From Antitrichia curtipendula (taxonomy: Eukaryota > Streptophyta > Bryopsida > Hypnales > Leucodontaceae): DNA of 64,000 nt. Positions 1-12,176 of the stretch are shown piece after piece. The position numbers were made by a program, and so were the translations under genes. How positions within the stretch are numbered: position 1 is the first letter of the stretch; each line of letters starts with the position of its first letter. The stretch covers positions 12,462,001 through 12,526,000 of the forward strand of contig OX579635.1 in assembly GCA_951230915.1 (NCBI GenBank), in the 5' to 3' direction. A model generated the notes under the pieces. It saw only the letters and a program-made list of their open reading frames with translations, did not search any database and was not told where the DNA came from.

Positions 1-395
1 ACAAGAAAAAACAATAAATAAGATGCAATAAGAAGCAAAAAGTAACAAGAGCAAACAAATAAAATAACTAAGAAACAACAAGAAACATGAACTAAGAGGC
101 AACAAGAAGCAAAAATTAAGAAACAAAAAGAAACAAGAACTAAGAAACAAAAAGAAGCAAAAGCTAAAAGGTAACAAAAAACAAGATCTAAGAGGCAATA
201 AGAAGTATGAACTAATAAGCAACAAGAAGCAAGAATTAAGAAACAAAAAGAAAGAAGAGTTAAAAGGTAACAAGAAACCAAAACTAAGAGACACTAAAAC
301 TTAGGAGACAACAAGAAGCAAGAGCTAAAAGGTAGCAAGAAACAAGAACTAAGAGGCAACAAAACTTAGGAGACAACAAGAAGCAAAGAAGAAGA
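1..395. repeat. Purine-rich degenerate minisatellite
   Basis: The + strand is an almost pyrimidine-free series of short variable units of the type AACAAGAAGCAAGAACTAAG, AAGAGGCAACAAGAAAC and AACTTAGGAGACAACAAG. Unit lengths vary, so this is a decayed short tandem repeat. It runs off the left edge. No ORF crosses it. Confidence 0.8.
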
Positions 396-437
396 AAAAT
401 AGTCAAATGTTGCACTTTGAGGGGGAGGTACAAAAAA

Positions 438-565
438 CGACAGCTAGGGTTTCAAAGCCCTAACTTAGTGGCGGCTAGGGTTTCAAAATCCTAATCATGT
501 GATTCGTCTTAGTCATGTATATGACTTGTTCTAGTCATGTGACTTGACATAGTCACACAACTGAC
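438..565. repeat. Short telobox-like and AGTCATGTGACTTG repeats
   Basis: Two copies of GGCTAGGGTTTCAAA followed by CCTAA lie at about 443-495. After them come three or four variants of AGTCATGTGACTTG up to about 560. AGGGTTT/AAACCCT matches the plant telobox, but two copies do not make telomeric DNA. The segment is slightly more GC-rich than its surroundings. Confidence 0.5.
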
Positions 566-1853
566 CAAATATAACTATACTAAGCAACTAAGTTATTTTA
601 ATAATCAAATTTGATCCAAAGTGAATACATGTTGACACTACAACTCCACAAAATGCTTAAAGGAAAATTGCAAGGCCTTAAGCACCTACAATTATAGAAA
701 AAAAAGTGTACAAAAAGTGTGGAAGCGAAAGTATTTAATAGAGGTGCTATTTAAATGCATCTTTGAAGTAAAACAAGGGATTATGTTTCTATAGTCTAAG
801 TATATCCTTGTAAGAACATCCAAACAACCATCTTTTAATTGCAATACAAACATGCGCATGCCTACAATGAACCTTAATCTTCATATGAATAATTTTGTGA
901 CTCATATAGGGCCTACAAAGACCCTCTAAAATGTGACTTGTATGACATTGTTGTGAATCTTCCGAATAAATAAACAAACTTCAATACATAACATGTGTGA
1001 GTGTTTTTACTATATCTTTGAAATAAAGCATGCACAGTCATGTTCTTTATTGTTGAGCTAAGTCTTAAGTTGGATATTTAAGTATTATTCAATTGACATT
1101 CTAATCATTGAACAAATTTTTCTAATGATAAACTATAAGTGGTTCACATCTTAATTAAAACTGACAAAAATTATAAAAATTAGAAGTTTGAGGTGGTTTT
1201 GGATGTTTTTGGCTAATCCAAGCCAAAGCTTTAGACTTCCAAATCCAAGTTGAAAATTTCAAATTTTTGATAGTTTAAGTTGTAGAGTGTTGCATGCCTA
1301 TTCAAAAATAGTAAAATCTTTAAAGTGGGATATTTTTAGCAAAAATTATGGATAGATAAAGTTCTATCTCTTCTATTTTTTTCAAGACTTTATCTAACAT
1401 TTTTTCTAGCCTATAAGTCTAAACTCACTTTTGCTTTCAAGATTGCATTGTAAATGTCATCTAAATGTAAGGTCCCTTTCTAGCTTGAATAGCTGAATTT
1501 TGATGTTTATAATCCAAAATTAATGCTCTTGATTATCTGATTTCATTATAATCTATTTTCTTTATTTTTTTATCCATTTTTTAAAGTGTGATATATTCTT
1601 GAAAACTTTTAAAAATTACCTAAATGATTTTGAATTCAAAATTGGGTTTTAATAAATTTTTAAGTTTGAGTTAAACTTCTAATTTCTAATATAATTATGG
1701 TTTCTACCAAAAAAATAACAAAGTGTCAAATTCAAAGACATGCCTCAGAATCCATTTCTACCTCATCCCGAGTTTTCAGCATGCATATTATGGTTGTATC
1801 ATAAGGCCTATCTTGATTCATTCTGTTGTGTTTTTTGTATCTTTGTATACAAC
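566..1853. other. AT-rich intergenic stretch, nothing recognised
   Basis: I see no ORF of interest, no splice-bounded coding and no clear tandem repeat here. Confidence 0.5.
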
Positions 1854-2773
1854 TTAATCCCTGAAGGTCAGAGATTATATTTTCATCAAAATCGCTCCAA
1901 AACAACTATTTCTAATACAAGTACCAAATTTAGAAAAAAATATATTTGAAAAAATGTAACCATAGGATCTTGTATTAAACTAGTTTGAAAAGTTGTCAAA
2001 AGAATTTCAGAAATTTCCACCATGTGAATTGCAAGATAATAGTGTTTGAATTGACAAAAATCGGAGCAGCCGCACTTCACAAGGTCACATTTGTATGAAA
2101 AAATGTCCCAAATGGTGGTACTTCTTTGGATTCATTCTTCAAGGCAAATTGGCTACATGCTTGAAAGTTTTCAGATTATTTGGAATTGTAAAACATATAG
2201 GAAAAAAATAGTAAGTAGAAAGTAGTAGAGAATGTTCAAAACACTAAAATGTTAAGAATTTAAATATGGAATTGAAAAATGACAATTCCAGCGGTTGCAA
2301 ATGTTGTAATAAAAAATCTACACCCAATGTTTTTATTTTTTTTCAAATATATTGAAAATTGAGTTAAATAAAAGACTTTGAAGTTTATTTTAAAATAGAG
2401 ATTCCATAACTACCCTCAAAATAAAACTCTTCATAACTTTCATTTCATTAATCAAAATGGAATGATTCAAAGCTTCCCACGTATATATAAATCTAAAGAA
2501 TCAATTTCATATTTTAATTTATATTTTAAGTGATTTTTAAAGAATTTTTTTCAACTGCCCGAGCTACCCTCTAACCAATGAAAATGACATATCATGCAAT
2601 AACTTTTTAACTATATAGTCAATAGTTATGAAAATCGTTGGGCCTTAAAGCTACTCCTTGGGTACATTTTGTGTGAAAATTTCAAAGAATAAAAAGAAAA
2701 GAGTTCCGGTTGTAGTGAGCTGCCTAAAATCACTATGTTGTCAAAAAATGGTATTTGATCCTTTAGGGGTTAA
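1854..2773. mobile_element. TTAA-flanked inverted-repeat element, copy P3
   Basis: The left end reads TTAA then TCCCTGAAGGTC (from 1854). The right end reads GATCCTTTAGGGG then TTAA (to 2773). The 912-bp interior is clearly related to copy P2 at 41820-43257, for example the stretch around ACCATAGGATCTTGTA and the CACTTCACAAG...CACATTTGTATGAAA segment. It is also related to the incomplete copy near 39.0-39.9 kb. No transposase ORF is present, so it is non-autonomous. See finding on the TTAA family. Confidence 0.75.
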
Positions 2774-4005
2774 ATAACGACTTTTACAATAATTGGTGTA
2801 TAAATTCTATTTATGATCAAATTTTTTTTCTTTCAACATATTTCTTTCTACTTCTCTCTCTTGACTTTTTCCAAAAAAATTATATATTTTTATTTTTTTT
2901 CTCTTTATTGGATTATTTTAGAATTGCAATCTTTGATTTCAATTACTACTAATTATTATTTTTTTAATTCTAGAAGTCAAACAATTGTAATGACATAATC
3001 CTCATAATTAAGTGCTAAATAAGTATCTGTTGAAGACCTTAAAATTTCTTTTGGTCAACTATGCATATTACAATCAACAATATTTGTTTAATACAAAGTC
3101 AAAACTCTATAAGGAGGTCAACTTAGTCTCTTAACTATGTCCAACAGCTCAAAACTTTAAGTAGCAACTTGGAACTTCTACTTCTACTTCAAACTTTTAG
3201 ACTTTGAATACAAATGACATTCCTCACTTGTTCTTGCTTTATGAATACTCAAATATGAATATTTCTTTCACTCTTTTTTCTCTCCTTAAATTAGATTTTA
3301 TTCAAGCTTCAAGTATTTTTTCTAAACCGTCCCTACAATCTTCAATCTACATCACTAGTTAACTGTATTAGATTTCACTTTGTATCAACCAATCTAGTTA
3401 GTTTTTAATTTGTATAAGCCACCACAATCAATCAACATAATTAGTTAATCTGCTAATGCAACCAATCTGTTAGTGTACAAACTAGATGTGGATTCATGTC
3501 CTTATAACTTAAGGTATTTGTTAAACAATATTCCTTCTCTCTCATTAAAGAAATGAACAATCTCTATATTTGAACCAATACTTTATAGGACTATCTTTGT
3601 CATCAAATATATATTTTAACTTGAAAAAAATTCGTCATAAAGAACCAAAACATATTTAATATGCATTTTGAAATCCTTTTCCTATTCTTTCCAACAAAAT
3701 GGGCCAGGAATGAATCCATCTATTGTCTCATGTTGTTAATTGTTTCACTTTTCTCTACTTCCTTTGTAACTCCTATGAGAAATTTAAATTTATTAATTAA
3801 AATATAAACATATGCTACTCCAAATATTGAACACAAATTCTATAATAGGTACAACATACAACAACAACAACAAATTTTTAATAGGCATGAAATAAAGTTA
3901 TACCTACACCCTAAGGAATGAGATCTACAACCAAAATACTAGAAGGGCATCTTAGATTGACCCTCTTTTCCTTCGACTATCCAAAAAGTAAAAAAAATGA
4001 CTCCC
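2774..4005. other. AT-rich intergenic stretch, nothing recognised
   Basis: AT-rich DNA with long T runs around 2815-2900. The only ORF (about 61 codons) is low-complexity Phe/Tyr/Ile-rich and not credible. Confidence 0.5.
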
Positions 4006-4560
4006 CTCCAAATATGACTAAAGCAAAAATATGACTTGGTGCTCTCCAAATATGTTCCCTATCCAAATTTTCCATCAGTTGCCCCAAAAGGAGATAAAAT
4101 GACTATTAAAAAAATGTGACTACAAAATATGACTCCCCCCAAAATATGACTACAAAATATAACTCAAGCAAAAATATGATTGGTTGCTCTTCAAATATGT
4201 TCCTTGCTCAAAAAGAAAAAAAAATGACTATGAAAAAAAATGTGACTACAAAATATGACTCCTCAAAAAATATAACTACAAAATATGACTCAAGCAAAAA
4301 TATGACTAGGTGCTCTCCAAACATGTTCCCCGCCCAAATTTTCCTTGGGCTATCTAAAAACAAAAAAATGTCACTACCAAAAGTATATGACTATAAAATA
4401 TGACTGACACAAAAATATGACTATATAATATGACTAGACGTTCCCTAAATATATTCCCTAATATTCCCTATAAAGTACTTAGTTATTCCCAATGAATGAA
4501 TACTATATGCCCATAAAGTACAAGGCCAAAATATGACTGGCAGTCATATTTGCAGCCATA
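4006..4560. repeat. AAATATGACT-rich degenerate array
   Basis: More than a dozen copies of AAATATGACT occur, spaced irregularly in longer modules such as CTACAAAATATGACTC and CAAGCAAAAATATGACT. A second-order unit of about 120-150 bp is also visible, carrying TGCTCTCCAAATATGTTCCC at about 4029, 4187 and 4311. The 95-codon ORF that crosses it, with repeated MTTKYDSSKN-like residues, is a by-product of the repeat. Confidence 0.75.
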
Positions 4561-4575
4561 TTTTTTTCCAAAATG

Positions 4576-5123
4576 TTGGCCTTCCAAAATATGACTGCGA
4601 GCAGCTGCCAGTCATCTCCAGTTGTATTTTTGCAGTCTTAAAATGCAGGTTTTGTTGTAATGCCTGCATTAGGAAAAAATTGAGAATTGAAATACTATTG
4701 TTACAGTATTGTTGCAATTCTTTTCATTTTCTTCATGTAGTGGGGGTTCTTCTTTATCTGGATGAGTTTCATCCGAATAGGAATAGGGAAGCCCCCTGGC
4801 CCTGGTGGGCATGCTCTTATGTGGCACTCACCCTTCGGACTAGATCTCACCCTTGGCCTTCCAAAATATGACTGCGAGCAGCTGCCAGTCATCTCCAGTT
4901 GTATTTTTGCAGTCTTAAAATGCAGGTTTTGTTGTAATGCCTGCATTAGGAAAAAATTGAGAATTGAAATACTATTGTTACAGTATTGTTGCAATTCTTT
5001 TCATTTTCTTCATGTAGTGGGGGTTCTTCTTTATCTGGATGAGTTTCATCCGAATAGGAATAGGGAAGCCCCCTGGCCCTGGTGGGCATGCTCTTATGTG
5101 GCACTCACCCTTCGGACTAGATC
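4576..5123. repeat. Two-copy 277-bp tandem duplication
   Basis: Positions 4576-4846 and 4853-5123 look identical by eye (about 271 bp, period 277). The unit starts at TTGGCCTTCC and ends at CGGACTAGATC. A third, partial echo of its 3' end (GTGGCACTCACC...GACTGGATCCTGA) follows at about 5148-5180. The copy ends about 420 bp before the start codon of the membrane-protein gene, so it lies in or beside that gene's promoter. Confidence 0.9.
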
Positions 5124-5544
5124 CTGACGTGGCACATCCAAATGTTTATGTGGCACTCACCTCTCTGACTGGATCCTGAAGTGGCACATTCCCTCCGCCG
5201 GTACGCGCCAGGTGGCACTCCCACAGCGACTGCGGCAATTTGCACAAGGAAGTGAGAGTTCCCCGTCCACTCACAACGATACCATTCCATCTCTCTCCTC
5301 GCAAACTTTCAGACACATTGCATTTGCACCTGAAATCTCTCCACCCGATCCGACCCTTCTTACCGTTCAACAGGTTTAACTGTCCATTGTTGTTGCGCTT
5401 GCATTGTTCAAAATTTCGGGCAATCAATTCATTCACGTTTTACATTCATTTCGCTTGCATTGCTCCAGCTTGTATTGCTCCAGCTTGTGCGATCGCAAGA
5501 GTATTGATTGATCTTTGTTGGCGTGGCAGATTGCGTTGGTGGCA

Positions 5545-7081
5545 ATGGTGGAGGGTTACCCTAACGGATTGGGAGGATGGGGCGTGCCGGCCATTTTCAA
5601 GGAGGCCGGTCGACTCATGGGCAAGTATGTTCCTTTGCTGGCGCCTTTTGTTGTTGCGTTTCTGCTGCCTACCGCGCTGGTGCAGCTTGCTGAGGTTCTT
5701 GGATTCGCGTGGTGGGTAAAAGGGCAGGATCCGTTTCTCCCTCCCGGGCCGCACCGCCACCATCACGCCTTTCTTCATGGCTCCTTTAAGGTAAGGTAGA
5801 GGCTCCAGTAACCATACAGTACATTAGAGGCTCCATTGACCATACCGGTGAGCTTGGAATTATGAAAATTGTGAAAATTCTTGATCTATTGATATTTATT
5901 TTTCGCAATTGTTTTGTAGTTCAACACAAAAATAAATGTGCAAAATTTTAGATGGGGTCAAATTTTTAGATTGTTGTCGGGAAAGATGCAAAGTTCACCT
6001 GTATGGTGAATGGAGACCTTACGTTACCACTGTGGTTGAAAGTAATGCAGTTGGGGTCGTGGATGCTCTGTTTTTGTGAATTAGGGTTTCCGGAATCTTG
6101 AATTTTGAGGGATTAAATGTGTAGGGGCGGGATGAAGTGGATCCACCGAGTCCGTCAGGACGTGCTCTTCTCGTGATGCTGGCTTTGGGAATATTGTTGT
6201 GGCTACTTGCCAGCCTTGCCGTGGCGTCCTTTGCGAAGACAGTGCAGTACATCTATGCAGACGAGGAGGATCCTGCCGTGATCAAGTCGATTTTCAAGTC
6301 TCTTCCGAAAGCGCTCTTTCGGTTATTCATGACATCGCTGTGGATCTTTCTGCTTACGCTCGCGACCGTTTTCATTGTCTCCGTACCGTTCTACATCTTG
6401 ACTCGCGTCTTCCACCACGCAGAGCTTTTCGCTACTCTGCAACAGATTTTTCTGTCCGTGGCTTTGACGGTTTTGGGATTCTTGTTCCTATTGTCGCAAG
6501 AAGTGGCGGTGTTGGAGCCTGAGAATTATGGTCTTGCTGCGTTGAAAAAATCCTCTAAGCTCGTGCAGGAGAAGTTTTGGGCATCGCTGGTGCTCTTCCT
6601 TGTGAGCGTCGGCGTCGGGGCATTGCTCTCCAAGCTTTCCACCGCAGCTGAAAGTTTTCCTGGCAAGCTGCCGCATTGGACGACCTACCTTTTTGCAGTG
6701 CTGCTTGCCATTCTTTATCTTGCGTACATGGTGTACATGCTCCTGGTTACCATTGTGTTGTACTTCTCAAGCAAGTTCCAGTTCGATGCCGACGATGAGT
6801 CGCTACCTGAGTTCCGTCACTCGAACGGCGATAATCCTTACTCGCGCCTTGTTGTGGTGAGCTGTTTTGTCCAGTTTCTGAATGCTTCGTCCTCTCAGAA
6901 GTGTATTGAGTTCCGTTTATGTCCACACTTCTATGTCGAATTTGTTTGTCCATAGGTAAGTGAATCTAAGCATATTGGACCTTGTCTTTTCACATACTAG
7001 CGTTTTGAAACAACAGAATATTCTGTTTGCTTGCATTGTTGTGACTTGTTATTGTGGTGATTGCAGCAAGCGGAGACTTGA
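5545..7081 (+). CDS. Multipass membrane protein, plant At4g19950-like family
   Basis: Three exons: 5545-5790, 6125-6856 and 7067-7081, joined in phase 0 (donors GTAAGG and GTGAGC, acceptors TGTAG and TTGCAG), giving 330 aa. I chose ATG 5545 (MVEGYPNGLGGWG) as the first in-frame ATG after the leader. Seen: five or six long hydrophobic segments: about residues 29-50, 92-113, a pair near 150-205, then about 225-245 and 265-295. The loop DPAVIKSIFKSLPKALFRLF and the segment VLEPENYGLAALKKSSKLV lie between them. That spacing resembles the uncharacterised plant membrane family of At4g19950 and At1g31130 (some annotated as PABP-interacting). This assignment rests on memory only. The function is unknown, probably in an internal or plasma membrane. 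The last exon adds only QAET before the stop. Reading through the second donor would give a longer C terminus ending at 6955. Confidence 0.75.
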
Positions 7082-9272
7082 AGGGACCGTCTGCGACAAC
7101 GATGATCTCAACTCTTTGTCCGACTAAATTCTAAGGTTCAGCGCTTAGCAACTCCTTTCCGCGACTTGGTTTTGGAGTAAATAGACTCATATTTCAGTCT
7201 ACCAAGATGCTGTCTGTAGAGGTCTGCGTTACAGAAAGCGAGTAATCTTAGAGATCTCTGGAGTGGCACTGTGGGGGTTGCCAGGCTGACTCTATTGCAG
7301 ACCACGTATCTGCAACGAAGTTGTAAAGAATGAATTCCGAATGGGATTTTGAATGTGAAATGGATCTAGAGCAGAAATACCTACAGAGTAGCAGTCCTTG
7401 ATTATCCTTTGAAAGTTTTAATTGCCGCATTGAAGATACCTATGGTTGCGTGAAGTTTCCCATCATGTTGATCTCATTGGTGAAGTTAACACACGATAAC
7501 CTTGTTCGTTTGTGGAGGGTTGATAATTCTAGCCCAGGTCTTCACGAACACAGTGCCTCTAGCAGGCGGTAGTCTGAGTACAATCAAACGATTGCTTACT
7601 CGTCGCTGTTCCAAACCACGTGATTCACATTCCTGTGCTTGGGCACAACTCTCTTTCTCGCTTTCCAGGAAACCTGTCATGGATATATTAGTTAGATAGT
7701 TTGATGCTTCATCATGGGATGGCAAAAACATGTGAGGCACACAGGAGGTTATTTTTCGGGAACCCAACTGGGTGTTAATACTTTGCATGTGCAAGATGAA
7801 TCGATGATGGAACTGAAATTTAATGCATTACAAAAAAATGCATTGAAAAACTGGAACTGAGATGTAATGGAATCACTTTTGTCCCAATGAGTATTTGGAA
7901 ACTGCGAATGAACGTTGCAAAGTATGATTCTACGTGATTGTACTCGTCGAAACATACAAGAGCTAAGCGGAGGCATAAGTTGCCAATTCACATGCAGAAT
8001 TTTTGTAGAGGATGCAACTTCTATGATTATTGATGGACTATCACAAGGTTTACATACCAGCAGGATGCTCTGTGCGGGTGAGCTCGTCCATACTGATGTA
8101 GACAGGCAGGATTCCGCAACAGCTTGCTCTTCAGCCAAGAACCTGCGTAGACCTTAAAATCACATATACCAGTGGGTGATTAGTCGCAAAATTAAGCCGA
8201 ATTGGCTTGTTTGCATTCGTGGTTTAATCAAGAAGCACGTACTAATGAAAATCAATATCAAAAATTGGATTGGTCTTCGATTTCAGGAGTGCTCGGTCTT
8301 GGCATCTGGGAAATACAAACACCAGTGAAATAGCCCATTGAATTGGCTCCGAAGTTCATGGTGGGATTGGCAGGTAGCTAGCTAAGCTAGTCATGCATCA
8401 AGTCCGTCTGAACATGAAGAAAATTTAATAAGCTTTACAATCAACAGATATGGATTGCAAGTAGAGGAATTGCAGACACTACCTTGCGGCCAATCTCTCG
8501 GTCATGTGAGTGCCTGCTACCGCAGTACGCAATACTCCGAATATAATTAGCAATGCCCAGGTGCCCAAACCGTCTTTCAAGCTATAAGACACCTCACTCA
8601 ACCGGCTTATCGACCCGAATAGAGCAAGTATTGCATGTGAAAATGTATACTAAACCCCATGTCCATCCTGGATAGCTGACACTCTCTAATTCACTTCCAC
8701 AGATGAGACCACGGATTCAAATAATTCGATCTGCTCTAGACGACCTAGCCTGTAATCTTGAGACAAATTGGTTGTCTAGCTTGAATCGAAGAAAAAACTT
8801 CAGAATTGGCTGCTTACCGGCCATTTTCACGTTGCATGCTACAAGGGTTGGCGATGAGCAGTCTCTAGAATGGTCTCGGTGGTAGAGCTATGAGCAGCTG
8901 ATGAATTCGTGTCGGTAGTAGGGAAGACCAGGTCATATTTCAAACAGGTTAACGTTCACATTGATAATCTAATGTAAATGACAACTCGCCTACTCCCGAG
9001 GCCATGCCATCATCTTAATGACTTCGCACTTATTGCATTTGTTCTCGGTGGTTTGCCATCTGATCGACATAAAAGGCTCATTGGTCACAAGGCTCTTCAC
9101 ATTTTAGATTGTCCAGATTCAAGTCATCTCTACTAGTCAGCTTCCGGAAATGATCATCGCGGCAGCTCGTTTGCTGCACATCCTGGTCAATATATCTAGC
9201 TAGTTTGCTTACAATTAATTGTCACGTTGCACCCGATCGTCCGAAGCTCTAGCTAGCTAGCAAGCAAGCAAG
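7082..9272. other. 3' flank and spacer, no gene recognised
   Basis: The stretch has gene-like base composition rather than the AT-rich spacer composition. It probably holds the 3' UTR of the membrane-protein gene and the promoter/leader of the next ORF. A run of CTAGCTAGCTAG followed by CAAGCAAGCAAG lies at 9246-9270, directly before the ATG at 9273. The ORFs here (60-129 codons) overlap on both strands and look accidental. Confidence 0.5.
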
Positions 9273-9713
9273 ATGGGCAGTGTCTCGATGAAGCCAGAGA
9301 ACACCAGTGACGCTCCAGAAGAACGGAGCGAACAGAGCCAGGAGTTGCAGGACTTACAGCCCGGACTATCCCAAAATGCACAGCCGAACACTGTCCCCAC
9401 TGTCCCCCTAAAGAGCGCATTGAAGGAAAAGAACGCGTGGTTCATGGTCAGAGACACGGTAGAAAAGAAACAAGTGCGATTTAATTTGGCAGGTTTGGAG
9501 ATGAGAGACAAGGATACCATGCAGCCTCCGGCACCAGGCTATGGCATCAAGTTTCTGGAAACGCACGTTTGGCCAGGCCGTGATGTCGATCAAGCCGCAG
9601 TGGTTGATGCCGCGCCTGTTCTTTCTGACTCCGTTAACTTTCCAGACGCCGCTAACTCGCCCGACGCCGCTGACTCAGAGTCCAAGGACGGAGCCTTCAA
9701 TGAAGGAGCTTAG
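9273..9713 (+). CDS. Small hydrophilic protein with possible PP1-docking motif
   Basis: A single-exon ORF of 146 aa, ATG at 9273 and TAG at 9711-9713. No family is recognised. The protein is acidic and polar, with no membrane segment or signal peptide. Residues about 45-72 contain KSALK followed about 18 residues later by KKQVRF. K-Q-V-R-F fits the RVxF consensus for docking to protein phosphatase 1, and an upstream SALK/SILK-type motif often accompanies RVxF in PP1 regulators. That is known for PP1 partners; its meaning here is inference. The C-terminal third has a short duplication (FPDAANSPDAADS). Support for being a gene: higher GC than its flanks, an ATG start and gene-like upstream sequence. 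Against: no known homologue, and the length could arise by chance. Confidence 0.5.
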   Translation: MGSVSMKPENTSDAPEERSEQSQELQDLQPGLSQNAQPNTVPTVPLKSALKEKNAWFMVRDTVEKKQVRFNLAGLEMRDKDTMQPPAPGYGIKFLETHVWPGRDVDQAAVVDAAPVLSDSVNFPDAANSPDAADSESKDGAFNEGA

Positions 9714-9797
9714 CTCAGTAATTGCTGGACATTTTTCAACCTGAAACTTGAATTTTGCACTCAGTGCTGGGCATTTCCAACCTGAAACTTCAGTGTC
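9714..9797. repeat. Short direct repeat in putative 3' UTR
   Basis: CTCAGTAATTGCTGGACATT...CAACCTGAAACTT (9714-9750) is repeated with a small deletion as CTCAGTGCTGGGCATTTCC...CCTGAAACTT (9760-9792), just after the stop codon of the 146-aa ORF. Confidence 0.7.
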
Positions 9798-10490
9798 GCT
9801 AAACTGGCGAAACTCCATGCACCACTTTGTCTGGAACGTTTTTAATTCTGTTATACCAGTCCTAGTTTTTGTAGCTAGCTTTATAATTTGTGCAGATGCA
9901 TGTCACAATTTTGGTGCCTTCAATGGCGTTAAGTTAGTTTAACGAAATGGAGTATCTGAACTTAATCATATTTTTGTTAAGTTTGAAACTGAACTGAACG
10001 GTGCCGGTTATCAAAGAAGTTCTGTGAACAAATATTAGCCGTGTGCATATCGACAACTAAGGTAGAAGGCTCAGAAAGCGCTCATCTAAGGGAAAAAAGA
10101 CCTCTGTACAAAAATGGGTGGACCCAAAGTTTTTTTACATTTTTGTGGAAGAAAGAAGAATGAGAAACACAACACTGGGAATTTTAAGTTTAATTTTCTG
10201 ACTTGAAATGAATAAGATATGATTTTTTTAAGTCAGAGGTGCATAGGTCCCTATTAATGCTCATAGGTGCAACTACAATCAATCAAAAGATGCCATTGAA
10301 TGGAGCCAGTGAGTTTAAGAATGATCCTAACCATGCCTTCAAATGGAAACAATGTTTTTAAGAATGATCCAATGTACGCTTCCATTCAATTCACTCCTTA
10401 CTGTAAATCAAAATTTATTGCAACCGCTAAACACCCCAAGGTTTCTTCACATAGTTTCAGATCCAATTCAGAGTGCTGTAACTTTTGCAT

Positions 10491-10975
10491 ATGATGTCCG
10501 AATTCAATAAAAATTATTGGAAAATTTGCGTTATCTCTTCTAGTTTGTGTGGTAAAATTTTCAAATCAATACAAGATGTACTGATTTTTTGGAAGCCAGT
10601 CAAAGCTCATTGGTTCAATTTGAGTCCACAAAAGTGCATTTGATGGCTGAAACTTCGGGGGCTTGTATCTCCTTCTTCCAATGTTATTTTTCAATAAAAT
10701 TTGTTGGGTTATGTTTCTCTTGAACTCTAGTTGTTGTAGTAAGATTCTCATGTCAATCCAAAATGTTTTTAATGTTTGGGAGCAATTCGAAGTTTAAAAT
10801 CCCGACATTTTTGGATTATAGTGAACTTTGGCGGCTTGTTTCTTCTTCATGCAATGTCCGTTTCTAATTATAAAAATCGGAAAAGTTGCACATACTAGTC
10901 TAGTTTGTGTGGTTAAAATTTCACATCAATCCAAGAAGTTATGAGTGACTGAGAAGCATTTTAGTAGAAGGAGGT
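10491..10975. repeat. Three diverged ~180-bp tandem units
   Basis: Landmarks recur at about 10493, 10680 and 10852. Each unit begins with a variant of ATGTCCG/ATGTTAT followed by TCAATAAAAATT. A variant of CTAGTTTGTGTGGTAAAATTT and CAATCCAAGA follows about 50-80 bp later. Periods are about 187 and 172 bp. The units are strongly diverged. Confidence 0.65.
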
Positions 10976-12176
10976 TCAGCCTTAGATGTGCTTTTGCAAT
11001 TTTTCTTGCTACTTTTTGACATTTTAAAGTCATTTTGCATGCCTCACCAAATTCAGGTCTTTATTATGAGTAAAATCATACATGATGATGAACCATATCA
11101 CCTGTTCAATAGCCTAAAATCACACACATGGGTTGGCAGTTTTTCACCAAATGAAGTATTTTCCATTTCTGCATCCCATGTGCATTGTTTTGGACACTTC
11201 TGTAGGGGCGGTTCTTAATGCCCGAATTGTTTTCAAGCCTCCTCATATACTGGTGCAGCATTGCAAGTTGGTGACGGTTTTCAATTAACCGGACGAGCCG
11301 GTCACCATGTAAATCACCTGTTTGGGTACCGTGTGAATCATTGGTTTAAAAAAATGGAAAAGCACTCACTGGAAGACAAACTATTGTAGAATATCTTTCC
11401 TTTTCACACAAAATTTGGAGGATGAATAGTTGCACTTTGTCCTACATGGAGAGATTCTTTGTCATTCATCGGCCAAAAAATGTCCTCCATGTCATTTATG
11501 GGTTAAATAGCAAATTTATATCATTTCGGCTAAGTTTGTACAATGTATTGTGCTGGCTATATAGTATTTAGTTGTTGTAGTTATCAAAGGAAAATAAGGC
11601 TTGTGCAATTCACTTTTGACAATAAATAACTGTAAACTTAATTTGTTTTAAATGTATTATAATTATTGTGAAGAAGACCATTTGCAACTTGTCTCAAATG
11701 TTCTTGCATTGTTGATACTTGTTTGACATACTCAATCTTTTACTTCATGAGGTTGGTTTCTCTTTTCTAATTTACCTATTTTTTTTAAAATTTACTTCTA
11801 ACTAAACAATATTGTGTCTATGTAGCCTTTAATTAATTAATTCCTCAATGCATATGAAGAAAAAATGCATTCTTTTCAAATTTTCAATTAATTGGAAAAA
11901 AATAGAAAATGTCTCATTCTTTTCTTTTTAACTAAGTTATTGTAGGGTAAAATGTCTTTAGACTTGTAGCACTCTTTGATTTTGAAAATTTGTAAATGTG
12001 TCATTTTGCAAAATTAAAATTTTAAAAATGAATTATTTTGCAAAGAAAAAGGGGACAAGATTTTAAGACAAGTTCTTGTAACACAATTGACAAATGGGTG
12101 AAAGAAACTGACATCATCATATATCTTGAGGCACTTAGGGAACTATACTTTCAATTTTCAATGAAAGAATGGCTTA
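10976..12176. other. AT-rich spacer, nothing recognised
   Basis: AT-rich intergenic DNA. One 76-codon ORF at 10988-11218 has no recognisable features. Confidence 0.5.

Noticed and set aside
4116..4403. 95-codon ORF with repeated MTTKYDSSKN residues
   Set aside because: It is a direct reading of the ATATGACT array, with no sign of selection for a protein.
4533..5127. Two long overlapping ORFs with the same protein segment
   Set aside because: The repeated protein arises only because the DNA is tandemly duplicated. The second ORF starts within the first unit in another frame. No family resemblance.
5240..5778. ORFs on both strands overlapping the start of the membrane-protein gene
   Set aside because: They are out of frame with the exon chain. 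Only the 5545 frame continues through splice sites into the hydrophobic exon 2.
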